NCBI GenBank assembly: GCA_963800975.1
Contig: CAWDDB010000020.1
Location: forward strand, 1 to 64,000
Origin: JALYGY01 sp963800975
Lineage (GTDB): Bacteria > Actinomycetota > Rubrobacteria > Rubrobacterales > Rubrobacteraceae
Direction of reading: 5' to 3'
DNA: 64,000 nucleotides
The notes beneath the pieces were generated by a model, which saw only the letters and a list, made by a program, of their open reading frames with translations, did no database searches and was not told the DNA's origin. A program made the translations under genes and the position numbers. Position 1 is the stretch's first letter, and the number at the start of each line of letters is the position of its first letter. This document shows positions 49,100 through 57,954 of this stretch, in pieces.

Positions 49100-49150
49100 T
49101 GGTCCTGACGTATAGAAGGTCGCGGGTTCGAGTCCTGCCGAGCGCGCCCC
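49100..49150 (+). pseudogene. tRNA 3'-half relic
   Basis: The sequence reads as the 3' half of a tRNA: an anticodon-loop-like CTGACGT, variable loop AGGTC, T-arm GCGGG-TTCGAGT-CCTGC (one G-T pair), then CGAGCGC. The anticodon stem does not pair and no matching 5' acceptor half is found in place. Such fragments are left where an element integrated at a tRNA gene. The 291-base gap around it holds nothing else. Confidence 0.5.
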
Positions 49151-49308
49151 ACGGTACTACGTTTTGGCTGCAGAACGCGGGACCCCGCCGGGGACCGCGC
49201 AACGCAAGGGTGCGGCCAGACCAGCCGCCTTTCTCCTGGGCTCGTTATCTTGGGTATCCTTCGGGGTATCTGGCCCAGTCCTTGCCAGGCGAGGAGGTAG
49301 CGAAGCTG

Positions 49309-49488
49309 ATGGACGACGAGCATCGCAAGAACGTCACCGTGGCTGAGGCGGCGGAGTATCTCGGCCTCAGTCGTACGACGGTCCAGGATATGGTCGAACG
49401 CGGGCAGCTCAAGGCCGACAGGTTCGCCGGCGCGGTCCACATCCCTCGCGAGGAGGTAGAGCGCATCGAGCGCGAGACGACCCCGTGA
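49309..49488 (+). CDS. Excisionase-family helix-turn-helix protein
   Basis: A 59-residue MerR-like winged-helix protein: NVTVAEAAEYLGLSRTTVQD, VERGQLKADRFAGAVHIPRE and EVERIERE. This is the standard pattern of Xis/excisionase-type DNA-binding domains. The start is ATG 49309, with GAGGAGG upstream. It stands next to a tRNA 3'-half relic and far from any integrase. It is most likely a leftover of an integrated element, or a recruited small regulator. Confidence 0.8.
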   Translation: MDDEHRKNVTVAEAAEYLGLSRTTVQDMVERGQLKADRFAGAVHIPREEVERIERETTP

Positions 49489-49701
49489 ACTCTGTCCCTG
49501 CCGACCGGGCGCTGGCGTAGCGGCCGGCCGGTGTACGCGAACGCCGCCACGCGGACTGACGGAGACGTAATGCCGCCGCTCCTCTCGCGACAGGGTTGGA
49601 CGTTCGGGCTCATGTACGCTTAGATGGACGAACGAAACGGGCGGCCGAGTACTCCGTCCGGGGTTCGCTGCGCGGGATGCGAGAGAGCGGGAGGTGTGGG
49701 T

Positions 49702-50727
49702 GTGGAAGGGCTGAACAAAGCCGACGGGGTCGTGCGTGCCTACCACGCCGCGCTCGAACCGTTCTGGCATCCGGTAGCGCCGGCCGATTCCCTCGTCGGT
49801 GGTCCCGTCGCCGTAACGCTCCTGGGTCGCGGGCTCGCGCTGGCGCGCCTGGACGGCGAGGCCGTGGCCTTCGACGACGTCTGCCGCCACCTCGGGGCCG
49901 CGCTCTCCATCGGGGGGGTGGTCGGGGACGGTTGCTTCCTGCGCTGCCGCTACCACGGCTGGTCCTACGACAAGACCGGCCGCTGCGTCGACATCCCGTC
50001 GCGCCGGGGCACGGCGATCCCGCAGGAGGCCAGGGTCCGCTCCTATCCGACGCGCGAGGCCTACGGCCTGGTCTGGGTGTGCCTCGACTCAGAGCCACGC
50101 CACGAGCCTCACGCCTTGCCCGAGTTCGAGGATGGGACCTTCCACAAGGGTCCCCTGCGCACGTACGGGCCGTGGCGGGCCTCGGCGCCCAGGATCGTGA
50201 TGGCGGCGCTGGACGACACGCATTTCCCCTGGGTACATCCCGGCATCCTCGGCGATCCAGAACACCCAGAACCGCCGGATCACGAGGCTTACCGCGAGGG
50301 CAACTACCTGGTCTCCACCTACGACATGATGCAGCCGGCCAACGACACGGTGAGCAGCGCCGGTGGCGACGCCCTCGAGAAGGTGACGTACACGAACTAC
50401 GTGACGCCGACAGGCATCCGGCTGGTCAAGGAGAGCTCGGCGGGGACCTACGTCGTCTGGCAGGTGGCTTGCCCGGTCGGCCCCGACAGGTCCGTGATCT
50501 TCTCCCGCCAGCTCCGCGATTTCGACACCGATCCCGCGCGTGACCCGGACTACGAGGAACTGCAGGACAAGATACTCTCCCAGGACAAGCCCATAGTGGA
50601 GAGCCAGCGTCCCTGGCTGCTACCGCCCCTCAGCTCGCGCATGATGCTCTACGTCAGGCCCGCGGACCTGCCCCTGGTCGCCTTCCAGAAGTGGTTGGAA
50701 GAGCTGGGCGTTCCCCAGGAGGTGTGA
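49702..50727 (+). CDS. Rieske non-heme iron oxygenase, alpha-subunit type
   Basis: A 341-residue oxygenase of the vanillate demethylase/PaO-like group. The Rieske cluster ligands are in CRHLGAALS (Cys, His) and CRYHGWSYDKTG (Cys, His), 18-20 residues apart. The mononuclear iron site is DDTHFPWVHPG with its two His, the Asp coming later. Typical reactions are O- or N-demethylation or ring hydroxylation, using electrons from a separate reductase not found here. I start at GTG 49702 (GGGAGG upstream) rather than ATG 49624. Confidence 0.88.
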   Translation: MEGLNKADGVVRAYHAALEPFWHPVAPADSLVGGPVAVTLLGRGLALARLDGEAVAFDDVCRHLGAALSIGGVVGDGCFLRCRYHGWSYDKTGRCVDIPSRRGTAIPQEARVRSYPTREAYGLVWVCLDSEPRHEPHALPEFEDGTFHKGPLRTYGPWRASAPRIVMAALDDTHFPWVHPGILGDPEHPEPPDHEAYREGNYLVSTYDMMQPANDTVSSAGGDALEKVTYTNYVTPTGIRLVKESSAGTYVVWQVACPVGPDRSVIFSRQLRDFDTDPARDPDYEELQDKILSQDKPIVESQRPWLLPPLSSRMMLYVRPADLPLVAFQKWLEELGVPQEV

Positions 50728-50812
50728 ACCTACCTTCTTTGGGGTGGACGTCGGCTGTCCGCCGCTTTGCGAGTCCCCGCGCACCTTCGCCTTGCTACCG
50801 CGCGGCCCACGT

Positions 50813-51056
50813 CTAGTCGAAGCGGTCGGTGTCCTGGAGTTACTCGAACAGGAACCACGTCCGCCGCTCGGTTTTCGTCGATGAGGTCCTCGAGCAGGCT
50901 CTCCGTCGCGTAGTTCCCGTTCTCCTCGCACACCTTGTGCGGCTCGCGGAAGGCGAACGCCGTGGGCAGCCCCAGCAACCCGCCGTAGAAGCGCTCCGCC
51001 TCCCCGAGATCGCCGACGGCGAACAAGACGTTGTCGATGCCCAGCACGCCGATCAT
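50813..51056 (-). pseudogene. VOC/glyoxalase-fold protein, broken
   Basis: Starts at ATG 51056 as a good VOC protein (MIGVLGIDNVLFAVGDLGEA, ERFYGGLLGLPTAFAF). After the first half the frame shifts, and the typical ending appears in another frame as TWFLFE, a TAA stop, then LQDTDRFD and TAG at 50813-50815. One frameshift and one nonsense codon make this a genuine pseudogene. Confidence 0.65.
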
Positions 51057-51065
51057 GGTGCCCAC

Positions 51066-51416
51066 CTTTCCAACCCGAACAACCCCACAGCGTCATCCAG
51101 CGCGCCGGCCAGGCAAAGCAGTTTGGCAGTATCCGCTTCGAGGTCCATGTCGCAACTATGATGTGGCACATAAAGTTGTGTCGAGCGCCGTGGGTGCACC
51201 CCGTCCAGGGCTAGTGACGCTACACTCAGGGCTCTTTGGCTCACTGCAACCGGGCAAATCTCTCCGTAAGGAGTACCAAGGTGCGCAGCGCTACTATTGC
51301 GAGGTTCGCGAGGATCGACGCAAGCCCCGTTGCGCCTCGCGAACCCTCGGTTCCGGACGGGTCCTTTCGGTCATCTACGGTCTCGCCACGCGTCCCGGAA
51401 CAGAAGGCGGGGCTCT
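51066..51416 (-). other. Intergenic region with strong hairpin
   Basis: 350 bases without a gene. GAGGTTCGCGAGG (51301-51313) pairs with CCTCGCGAACCCTC (51335-51348, one bulged C). It lies about 70 bases past the amine oxidase stop and may end its transcript, though no T-tract follows. Confidence 0.5.
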
Positions 51417-53015
51417 CTACCGGAGGTCCCGTAGGATCTCCATCGCCGCTCGCTCGCCGCTCTCCACCGCGCCGTTGAGGTAGCCCTGGGACTCTGGGCT
51501 AGTGTGCTCGCCGGCGAAGTGGCAGTTCCCCTCCCTCTCTCCCTCGACGCCCGAGAAGCCCGTGTACTGACCCACCTCGTAGCCGGAGTAGGAGCCCCTG
51601 CTCCAGGGGTTGCCGGGCCAGAACGCCACCCTCGCCTTGCCGCCAAAGTCCTCGGCGAGGCCCGGCATCACGGGTTCGATCTGCGAGAGGAAGCGGCGCG
51701 CCAGGCTCCCGGCCGTGCCGGACCCGAAGCTCTCGCCGTAGCCGCCGCCCGTGTAGTCAACGAGTATGCCCTCCGCCCCCGGCTGGCCCGCGCTGGCCTC
51801 CCAGGTGAGCTGGTAGCCGGTGTCCGAGTATGTCTCGCCGCTCAGGCCTCGCTCACGCCACGTGCGTCCGCCGAACTGTGCCAAGAGCTTGGAGTTGGTT
51901 CCCATCCCTAGCTCCCCTATGGCCCTCTCCTTGAGAGGGCCGAAGCCGGCCCGCGAGTAATCCACAGACGTGCGCATCACGCTGAACGGCAGCGCCAGGA
52001 CTACCCGCCGCGCTCCCAATTCCTTCGCGCCCGAGTCCTCCTGAAACGTCAACTCGTAAGAGCCGTCCGCCCTCCTCCTTAAGGAGACGAGCTCGGAGCC
52101 GAACCTCACGGCGTCTCCGAGCCCTTCTGTCAGGGCGTCGACCAGCAGGCCGTTGCCGCCCGTTATCGTGTAGCGCTCGTCCGAGGAGCCGTACAGCCGG
52201 GGCGCGTTGGGCGGCGAGTAGCCGAGGAAGTAGACCAGATTCAGGGCGCTCTGCTCGGCGACCGGAATGCCGTACTCGGTGGTATAGGCCACGGACAGCA
52301 GCCCGCCGAGCTTCGAGCTCGCTCCCCCCGGGACGTTCTCCTCGATCCACTCGGCCACGGAGGTGTGGTCAAGCTCGTAGCCCCTCTCAGTATGTTTGTC
52401 TTGCCTTGTGGGGTAGCCGGCTACCCTGGCGTCGGCCCTCGCGGCGGGCAGCACGTCCCGCAGGTCTTCTAGGGCCTCCTCCTGGCCGTAGGTCCCCCCG
52501 TCGAAGTGGTACAGGGCCTCGAGGCCCCCCGCCTCGGCCCGCCGGAGGTCCGTGAGGCCCAGACCGAGCTCCCCGGCAAGGCGCCGGATCGCCGCGTGGT
52601 TCGAGTCGATGAACTCACCCCCGAGCTCGGCGTACTGGCCCCCGCCGAAGAAGCCGCGCAGCGTCAGGCACCGCCCTCCGGCCCGGTCGGACGCCTCGTG
52701 GATCTCGGAGCGCACGCCGGCTTGAGCCAGGCGGCGCGCGCAGGCGAGGCCCGCGAGGCCGGCACCAACGATCACGACCCGCTCCGTGGTCCTCTCCTCC
52801 GGCGGCCTCGAGCAGCGGACCGGTCCGCCCATAAGCGCCAGCCCGGCCCCCAGGACGCCGACGCCTCGGAGGAACTCTCGGCGCGAGATCGCCAGCGAGC
52901 CGCCAGGCCCCCGTCCCTCGCCTGCCAGCGCCGATGCTCGAGCGCGGGAGGTCCGGGCGTCTCCCGCCCGGGCGAGCGTGGCCCTCAGCGCCCGGACTAG
53001 CGGCGTGCGTGCCAC
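51417..53015 (-). CDS. Tat-exported flavin amine oxidase
   Basis: A 532-residue flavoprotein. An N-terminal twin-arginine signal (SRREFLRGVGVLGAGLALMG) indicates folded export. The FAD-binding motif VVIVGAGLAGLACARRLAQA is followed by HEASDRAGGRCLT and the substrate domain. The C-terminal amine-oxidase motif is HFAGEHTSPESQGYLNGAVE-SGERAA. It oxidises amines or amino-acid-like substrates outside the membrane and releases peroxide. The start is GTG 53015, directly behind GGGGAGGCC; the 45 residues before the RR motif are long for a Tat signal, so a later start is possible. Confidence 0.88.
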   Translation of the reverse strand: MARTPLVRALRATLARAGDARTSRARASALAGEGRGPGGSLAISRREFLRGVGVLGAGLALMGGPVRCSRPPEERTTERVVIVGAGLAGLACARRLAQAGVRSEIHEASDRAGGRCLTLRGFFGGGQYAELGGEFIDSNHAAIRRLAGELGLGLTDLRRAEAGGLEALYHFDGGTYGQEEALEDLRDVLPAARADARVAGYPTRQDKHTERGYELDHTSVAEWIEENVPGGASSKLGGLLSVAYTTEYGIPVAEQSALNLVYFLGYSPPNAPRLYGSSDERYTITGGNGLLVDALTEGLGDAVRFGSELVSLRRRADGSYELTFQEDSGAKELGARRVVLALPFSVMRTSVDYSRAGFGPLKERAIGELGMGTNSKLLAQFGGRTWRERGLSGETYSDTGYQLTWEASAGQPGAEGILVDYTGGGYGESFGSGTAGSLARRFLSQIEPVMPGLAEDFGGKARVAFWPGNPWSRGSYSGYEVGQYTGFSGVEGEREGNCHFAGEHTSPESQGYLNGAVESGERAAMEILRDLR

Positions 53016-53205
53016 GGTGGGCCTCCCCTAGGACACGCGATCCTCGCGCTCAAGAGCTCCTTACCTCGGTGAAGGGCTTTTGGTACTCGCGGGTCGCCTC
53101 GACGACCATGGGAATGGCCGCCCGGTTAGGCGATCCGTAGAGGGCGAGGTCCGCGTCTTGTCCCGCCCGTCAGCAACAGGACAACCCAAGACGCCCGCTC
53201 CGCGG

Positions 53206-53490
53206 TTACCTCAGGTCGTCGACGGGGTCTTCCTCAGTCTCCTCCCGCGCTTCGCGGTCGAACGCGCGTTCCCTCTCGCGCTCGCGCTTATCGTCCCGGT
53301 CGCGCTCCAGCACGTGGTCCCGCTCGTCGGGCCATTCGCGACCGTAGTTGTTGTCTTTGGCGCGGTCGCGGGCGCGTTTCTCGGCCTCCCAGGCGTCGTG
53401 GTCCTGGACGCGGTCATGTTTCCTATCCGTATCGCGCTCCAGCTGGCGACTATGCTCCCTGTCGCGCTCCTCGTCGGTACTGCGCCCCAT
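53206..53490 (-). CDS. Highly charged disordered protein (Asp/Glu/Arg-rich)
   Basis: A 94-residue protein made largely of D, E, R, K and H with no hydrophobic core (MGRSTDEERDREHSRQLERD, RERERERAFDREAREETEED). It should be intrinsically disordered or a single charged helix. The start is ATG 53490, with AGGAAGGGG upstream. Composition recalls hydrophilins, which protect against water loss; that role is only inference. Its reading frame is open much further upstream, without support. Confidence 0.55.
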   Translation of the reverse strand: MGRSTDEERDREHSRQLERDTDRKHDRVQDHDAWEAEKRARDRAKDNNYGREWPDERDHVLERDRDDKRERERERAFDREAREETEEDPVDDLR

Positions 53491-53665
53491 GCCGAGCCCC
53501 TTCCTGGCCTCCGTGTGTGCCGTTCCGTCATTACTCCATCGTCCGCACGGCCTAACCATAACACCGGCGCTGGCTACGCAACGCCGCGGGGGCCCACCCC
53601 AGGACCGCAGAACCGTTCTGCTATATTGGCCCCTCCGAGAGAGGATTTGGAGGAGGAAGATCCGC

Positions 53666-54406
53666 GTGCAGACCAACCCCTTCGCCGCCGAGGCTGCCGA
53701 GTACGCTCACCTGCGTCCCACCTATCCGGACGACCTGTTCGACTTCCTGTCGACGGTCGCGCCTTCGCGCGAGGTCGCCTGGGACTGCGCGACCGGTAAC
53801 GGTCAGGCGGCGACGCACCTGGCGCGCCACTTCGAACGGGTCGTGGCCACGGACGAGAGCGCGGAGATGATCGCCCAGGCCGCGCCCGACCCCAGGATCT
53901 CCTACGGGGTGGCCGAGGCCGAGGGTTCTGGCATCGAGGGCGGCTCCGTCGATCTGGTCACGGTGGCATCCGCGATCCACTGGTTCGACCTGGACCGGTT
54001 CTACGCCGAGGTCCGCCGGGTCGCCAGGCTAGACGGGGTACTCGCGGCCTGGACGTACTACACCCCGGTGTTCGGGAACGCGATCGACGACATCATCGGG
54101 CGCCTGGTGCACGACGTCCTGGGTCCCTACTGGGACGAACGGCTGCACTACGTGGTGGACGAGTTCCACGACCTGCCCTTTCCGTTCGAGGCCATCGAAG
54201 CCCCCGCCTTCCGCACGGACATGCTCTGGAACATGCGGGACCTGCTCGGCTACTTCGAGACGTGGTCGTCCTCGGTCAAGTACCGCGCGGCCAACGGCTC
54301 CTCCCCCACCGCGCTGATCGAGGCCGACCTGAGGCGGGAGTGGGGCGACCCCGACCAGAAACGAGACCTGCACTTCCCGCTCTACATGCGCCTCGGACGG
54401 GCGTAG
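53666..54406 (+). CDS. Class I SAM-dependent methyltransferase
   Basis: A 246-residue methyltransferase of the trans-aconitate/UbiE-like group. N-terminal YAHLRPTYPDDLFDFLSTVA, motif I VAWDCATGNGQAATHLA, the acidic residue of motif II in VVATDESAEMIAQA, motif III SVDLVTVASAIHWFDLDRFY. SAM binding is clear; the substrate is not. The start is GTG 53666 with GGAGGAGGAAG upstream. The C-terminal half fits Methyltransf_11-type enzymes acting on small acids. Confidence 0.88.
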   Translation: MQTNPFAAEAAEYAHLRPTYPDDLFDFLSTVAPSREVAWDCATGNGQAATHLARHFERVVATDESAEMIAQAAPDPRISYGVAEAEGSGIEGGSVDLVTVASAIHWFDLDRFYAEVRRVARLDGVLAAWTYYTPVFGNAIDDIIGRLVHDVLGPYWDERLHYVVDEFHDLPFPFEAIEAPAFRTDMLWNMRDLLGYFETWSSSVKYRAANGSSPTALIEADLRREWGDPDQKRDLHFPLYMRLGRA

Positions 54407-54490
54407 ACACCCTCGAGGAGTCTACCGTCGACGTGACCGATACCTGGCCCGTCACATGGCGCTTTCGAGATCCGCTCCAGGCGAGAGAGC

Positions 54491-55333
54491 CTAGGGAACG
54501 ACGGTCAGGTCGTCGCAGTTCTGGATCCCCACTCCCTCTCTGGGCGCTGGGAACATGTCCACGGCGTCGGCCCGGACGGTCTCGCCGTTCTCCGCGTTGC
54601 AGTAGATGACGTCGGGTTCCCCGTCGACCGCCTGCACGACGATGCTCAGATCGCTCGCGTTCTGGGGCGAGTAGAAAGTGTCCTCCCCGGTACCGCCGTT
54701 GAGCTCGTCCACGCTGGTCTGCTGGCTCCCGGCCGGCTCGGGGACGAGCACGTCGGCGCCGGGACCGCCGCGCAGGAGGTCGTCCCCGAAGCCCCCGAAC
54801 ATGCGGTCGTCGCCCTCCTCGCCGTAGAGAGTGTCGTTCGCGTTGTCGCCCTGCAGGGTGTCCCTGGCGTCGCCGCCCCAGAGCGTGTCCGCGTCGTCAT
54901 CGGGGCACGGCTCTTCGTCGCAGGTGCCGTAGAAGCCGAAGATGACGTCCCTCCCGGGTCCGCCTCTGAGCCTGTCCGCGCTCTGCCCGCCCGCGAGATC
55001 GTCGTTTCCTTCTCCCCCGACGAGCAGGTCGAGGCCGGGCCCGAACGTGAAGTCGCCGCGTATGAAGTCGTCGCCCTCTTCGCCGTACAGCTTGTCGTCG
55101 TCCTGCTGACCATTCAGTGAATCATCGGCCTGCCCGCCGAAGGCTGTATCGTCGCCCTGCCCGGCGGATATCCGGTCCACGTTTGCGGTGCCGAGGAGCC
55201 TGTCGTCCCCGCGCGTGCCGGCGCACTTGCCGTTGCTTGCGTTGGGGCAATTTATGGTGGCCGCAAGGGCAACCCCGCAGGTAAGCAGCACGCCCACGAT
55301 CACATAAACCATTAACAAGAGCGTCCTGTTCAT
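54491..55333 (-). CDS. Secreted RTX-type calcium-binding repeat protein
   Basis: A 280-residue exported protein: signal helix (LLLMVYVIVGVLLTCGVALA), then about a dozen RTX-like nonapeptide repeats of the GGxGxDxLx type (LYGEEGDDFIRGD, LVGGEGNDDLAGGQSADRLR, MFGGFGDDLLRGGPGADVL). Such beta-rolls fold on binding Ca2+ outside the cell. Two Cys pairs flank the repeats. The start is ATG 55333, which has no ribosome site. It overlaps the TGA of an upstream open frame (54 codons from GTG 55494) in an ATGA arrangement, so translation may be coupled. Confidence 0.8.
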   Translation of the reverse strand: MNRTLLLMVYVIVGVLLTCGVALAATINCPNASNGKCAGTRGDDRLLGTANVDRISAGQGDDTAFGGQADDSLNGQQDDDKLYGEEGDDFIRGDFTFGPGLDLLVGGEGNDDLAGGQSADRLRGGPGRDVIFGFYGTCDEEPCPDDDADTLWGGDARDTLQGDNANDTLYGEEGDDRMFGGFGDDLLRGGPGADVLVPEPAGSQQTSVDELNGGTGEDTFYSPQNASDLSIVVQAVDGEPDVIYCNAENGETVRADAVDMFPAPREGVGIQNCDDLTVVP

Positions 55334-55633
55334 CGCGCTACCCCATCGTACTCGAGAAGAACGGTTCCCTCTATCACCCAAACAGCACCCGTATCATATA
55401 CCCCTGTAATAAGAGTCGCCTCTCCCGGAGAGACGTCACAGGCGGGCCGTCGGGCAGGTAGCTTCGGTTGTCGTCGGGCTAACTCGGCGGTCACCTTTGG
55501 ATCCGGTACAGCTTCACGTTCCTGGGAGATCCTCGTCCACGACCGCCGGGCTCTTGGCCAGCTCTGACGCCGGACCGGGAACCCCCGAAACGTCGCCGAT
55601 GCGGGAGGACTCGGATCCCGCAGGATCCCCCTG
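55334..55633 (-). other. Region between RTX gene and small membrane gene
   Basis: 300 bases. Contains a possible 54-codon frame (GTG 55494 to TGA 55330) coupled by ATGA to the RTX gene; its sequence (ATLITGVYDTGAVWVIEG) is protein-like but has no ribosome site. Nothing else recognised. Confidence 0.35.
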
Positions 55634-55801
55634 CTAGCGCCCCGACCACACCGCCGCGGCGACCAGCCCCGCCCCGATGAGGAGCGCCCCCAGAGACCAC
55701 CAGACGTCGGCGGTGATCGTCCAGGCGACCACGCAGAGGAGGCCCGCCAGGAGCAACATCCATACCAGGCGTCCCGTCGGCCTGGTCCCCAAGAGATCCA
55801 C
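55634..55801 (-). CDS. Small two-helix membrane protein
   Basis: 55 codons from GTG 55801, with GAGGGAAGCG upstream. The product has two hydrophobic helices, LVWMLLLAGLLCVVAWTI and SLGALLIGAGLVAAAVW, around ITADVWW. Strong membrane hairpin pattern with high-GC codon use. Not recognised. Confidence 0.55.
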   Translation of the reverse strand: MDLLGTRPTGRLVWMLLLAGLLCVVAWTITADVWWSLGALLIGAGLVAAAVWSGR

Positions 55802-56316
55802 CGCTTCCCTCGCTTGCCTGTGGGATCAGACCTACCCACCGCGAGTAAAGCCCCGGTAACACGAACCTAACAATCCGGTAACAACCGGAGGGCGGCGCTC
55901 GTACAGCAAAGGCTCGGGCGAACTTCGGAGAACCGGCGGTAGGGACGTGCGCATCCCCCGGATGGGTTAGATCCACCCGTGCAAAACTACCCTTCCCGGA
56001 CACCAAAGACCTCACACGCCGCGGGCGCAAACCCGTTGCCCGCCGGGCAAGAGAAAGGGCCGGGTATAGTTCCCCAGCCTGTTTGCAGATCAACCCGCGA
56101 CTTGCGGAACGACGGGACTCGTTCCGGATGGGTCCGCATCCACGCCCGGGACCCTGTATTACCAACCGGGGAGCCGTGAGGTCGAGCCCTGGGGACGCGG
56201 TTCCTCCTGGAAATCTTGCAAAAAATCTTGAGATCTAGCCCATTTGGGGGATGCGCGGCTCCCCCCTTGCTTCGTAGGATGGTCACCAGGCTCGTCGCGA
56301 CGAAAGGATTTCAGGC
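55802..56316 (+). other. Intergenic region with an orphan left arm
   Basis: About 515 bases. Holds the lone left arm of the dispersed element (55919-55934) and a direct repeat AAATCTTG around 56210-56231. No gene recognised. Confidence 0.5.
55919..55934 (+). repeat. Orphan left arm of the dispersed element (copy 22)
   Basis: CGAACTTCGGAGAACC with no recognisable right arm downstream. The only trace of the element in the right half of the window. Confidence 0.5.
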
Positions 56317-56493
56317 ATGTCTCGGGTGATGATCGATTGTCCCACAACCGGCAACCCGGTCCCCACGGGCATGAGCCTCTCCAACAAGGCGATGGAGGCG
56401 CTCCCGATGTCCGGCAACATCCTCCGCAACTGCCCGGAATGCGGGCGGCGCCACGCGTGGGGCAGAAAGGACGCGTACCAGGAAGAAGGTTAG
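56317..56493 (+). CDS. Small zinc-ribbon-like protein
   Basis: 58 codons from ATG 56317, with GAAAGGATTT upstream. The protein has MIDCPTTGNPVPTGM at the start and NCPECGRRHAWGRKDAY at the end: two Cys-containing knuckles (one Cys in the first, CxxC plus His in the second) as in small zinc-ribbon proteins of proteobacteria and actinobacteria. Function unknown. Confidence 0.7.
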   Translation: MSRVMIDCPTTGNPVPTGMSLSNKAMEALPMSGNILRNCPECGRRHAWGRKDAYQEEG

Positions 56494-56661
56494 CCCCGAG
56501 GCGAGCGAGCCGCCGTTACCCCCGCCGCCGAGCGAGTAGAATATCCTCCATCGTTGCCGAGACCACACGAGGGACGCTTACGCCTTGCGCGGGAGGTCGG
56601 TTCGGGATCCCCATGCTTGCCACGACGCGCGGCCCGTCGTCGAAGCGAGGAAGGGGCTAGG

Positions 56662-57813
56662 ATGGTGCTCGTCCGGCGTCTCCTCGGCATCGAGCGGGCG
56701 GGCGCGGGAGACTGGCGCGCGCTCGAGCCGCCCGACTTCCCTTTCTTCGACCACGAGTTCCTGGGGGCGCTGGAGCGCTCCGGCAGCGTCGGCGGCGCGA
56801 ACGGGTGGACGCCGGTATACCTGGTGTGCGAGGAAGGGGGTAGCGTCCTCGGCGCGATGCCCCTGTACCTGAAGACGGACAGCTACGGCGAGTACGTCTT
56901 CGACTGGGAGTGGGCGCACGCCTACAGGCAACACGGGCTCCCCTACTACCCCAAGCTCGTCGCCGCTGTGCCGTTCACCCCGGCCACGGGACCCAAGCTC
57001 CTGTTGCGACCGGACGTCGCGAACGGCACGGATCGCGCGCCCGTGGTCCGCGCGCTGCTGGACGAGGCGAGGGAGCTGGGCGACGAGTACGGCGTGAGCT
57101 CGTCGCACGCGCTCTTCCTCCCCGAACGGGAGCTCGCGGACTTCACGGCCCAGGGGTTCGCGGTCAGGCACTCCTTGCAGTTCCACTGGCGCAACCGCGG
57201 CTACGGCGCGTTCTCGGACTACCTCGAGACCCTCGAAGGCAAGAAACGCCGCCAGGTAGCGCGCGAGCGCCGCCAGCTGGCGCAGGAGGGGCTGGAGATC
57301 GAACGCATCACGGGCGAAGACCTGGGCGCCGAGCACGCCGAGATCATGTACCGGTTCTACCTTGGCACCTACGACCGGAAGTGGGGCTTCCCCTACCTGA
57401 CCGACGCCTTTTTCTCCGAGGTCTTCGAGACGATGAGGGACCGCGTCCTGCTCGCCCTAGCGCGCGACGGGCTCACGCGGCGCCCCGTCGCGGGCTCGCT
57501 CTTCTTCTACAAGGGCGGCTCCCTGTACGGGCGCTACTGGGGCGCCTCCGAGCAGCGGCGAAACCTCCACTTCGAGCTCTGCTACTACCAGGGCATAGAG
57601 TTCGCCATAGAGCGCGGCCTCTCCCTCTTCGAGGCCGGCGCCCAGGGCGAGCACAAGCTGGCGCGCGGCTTCCTCCCGACCCTGACCTACAGCGCGCACG
57701 AGATCCGGCACCCCGCCTTCAAACGCGCCATAGAACGCTTCATAGCCGAGGAGCGCGAGCTCCTGGCCGACACCCTGGCCGAATACGCCAACCACGATCC
57801 GTATAGACGCTGA
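56662..57813 (+). CDS. GNAT/FemAB-like peptidogalycan biosynthesis-type acetyltransferase
   Basis: A 383-residue protein of the PF04339-type FemAB-like GNAT group. Landmarks: DFPFFDHEFLGALERSGSVG, then YLVCEEGGSVLGAMPLYLKT, DWEWAHAYRQHGLPYYPKLV, PFTPATGPKLLL, FHWRNRGYGAFSDYLETLEG and the C-terminal GAQGEHKLARGFLPTLTYSA. Relatives transfer amino acids or acyl groups, possibly to cell-envelope precursors; the acceptor is unproven. The start is ATG 56662 behind AGGAAGGGG. The stop codon lies within the following terminator stem. Confidence 0.88.
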   Translation: MVLVRRLLGIERAGAGDWRALEPPDFPFFDHEFLGALERSGSVGGANGWTPVYLVCEEGGSVLGAMPLYLKTDSYGEYVFDWEWAHAYRQHGLPYYPKLVAAVPFTPATGPKLLLRPDVANGTDRAPVVRALLDEARELGDEYGVSSSHALFLPERELADFTAQGFAVRHSLQFHWRNRGYGAFSDYLETLEGKKRRQVARERRQLAQEGLEIERITGEDLGAEHAEIMYRFYLGTYDRKWGFPYLTDAFFSEVFETMRDRVLLALARDGLTRRPVAGSLFFYKGGSLYGRYWGASEQRRNLHFELCYYQGIEFAIERGLSLFEAGAQGEHKLARGFLPTLTYSAHEIRHPAFKRAIERFIAEERELLADTLAEYANHDPYRR

Positions 57814-57840
57814 GAAGTCGGCAGAGCCGACTTCTCAGCG
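57808..57840 (+). terminator. Perfect 15-bp terminator hairpin
   Basis: CGCTGAGAAGTCGGC (57808-57822), loop AGA, GCCGACTTCTCAGCG (57826-57840). The stem contains the stop codon of the acetyltransferase gene. No strong T-tract. Confidence 0.75.
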
Positions 57841-57954
57841 GCACGCCTGCTGCGTAGGCTTGTCAGCTTGTCGGCTCTGAGCCAGGAGAAGCCCATTGCT
57901 GAAAGCGAGGCCGGCGAAGCCTGCCGATGGCGTAGGGCGCGTCCTGGGACGGCC

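Noticed and set aside
49100..49150. Intact tRNA gene
   Set aside because: The T-arm is good, but the anticodon stem does not pair and no complementary 5' acceptor strand is found.
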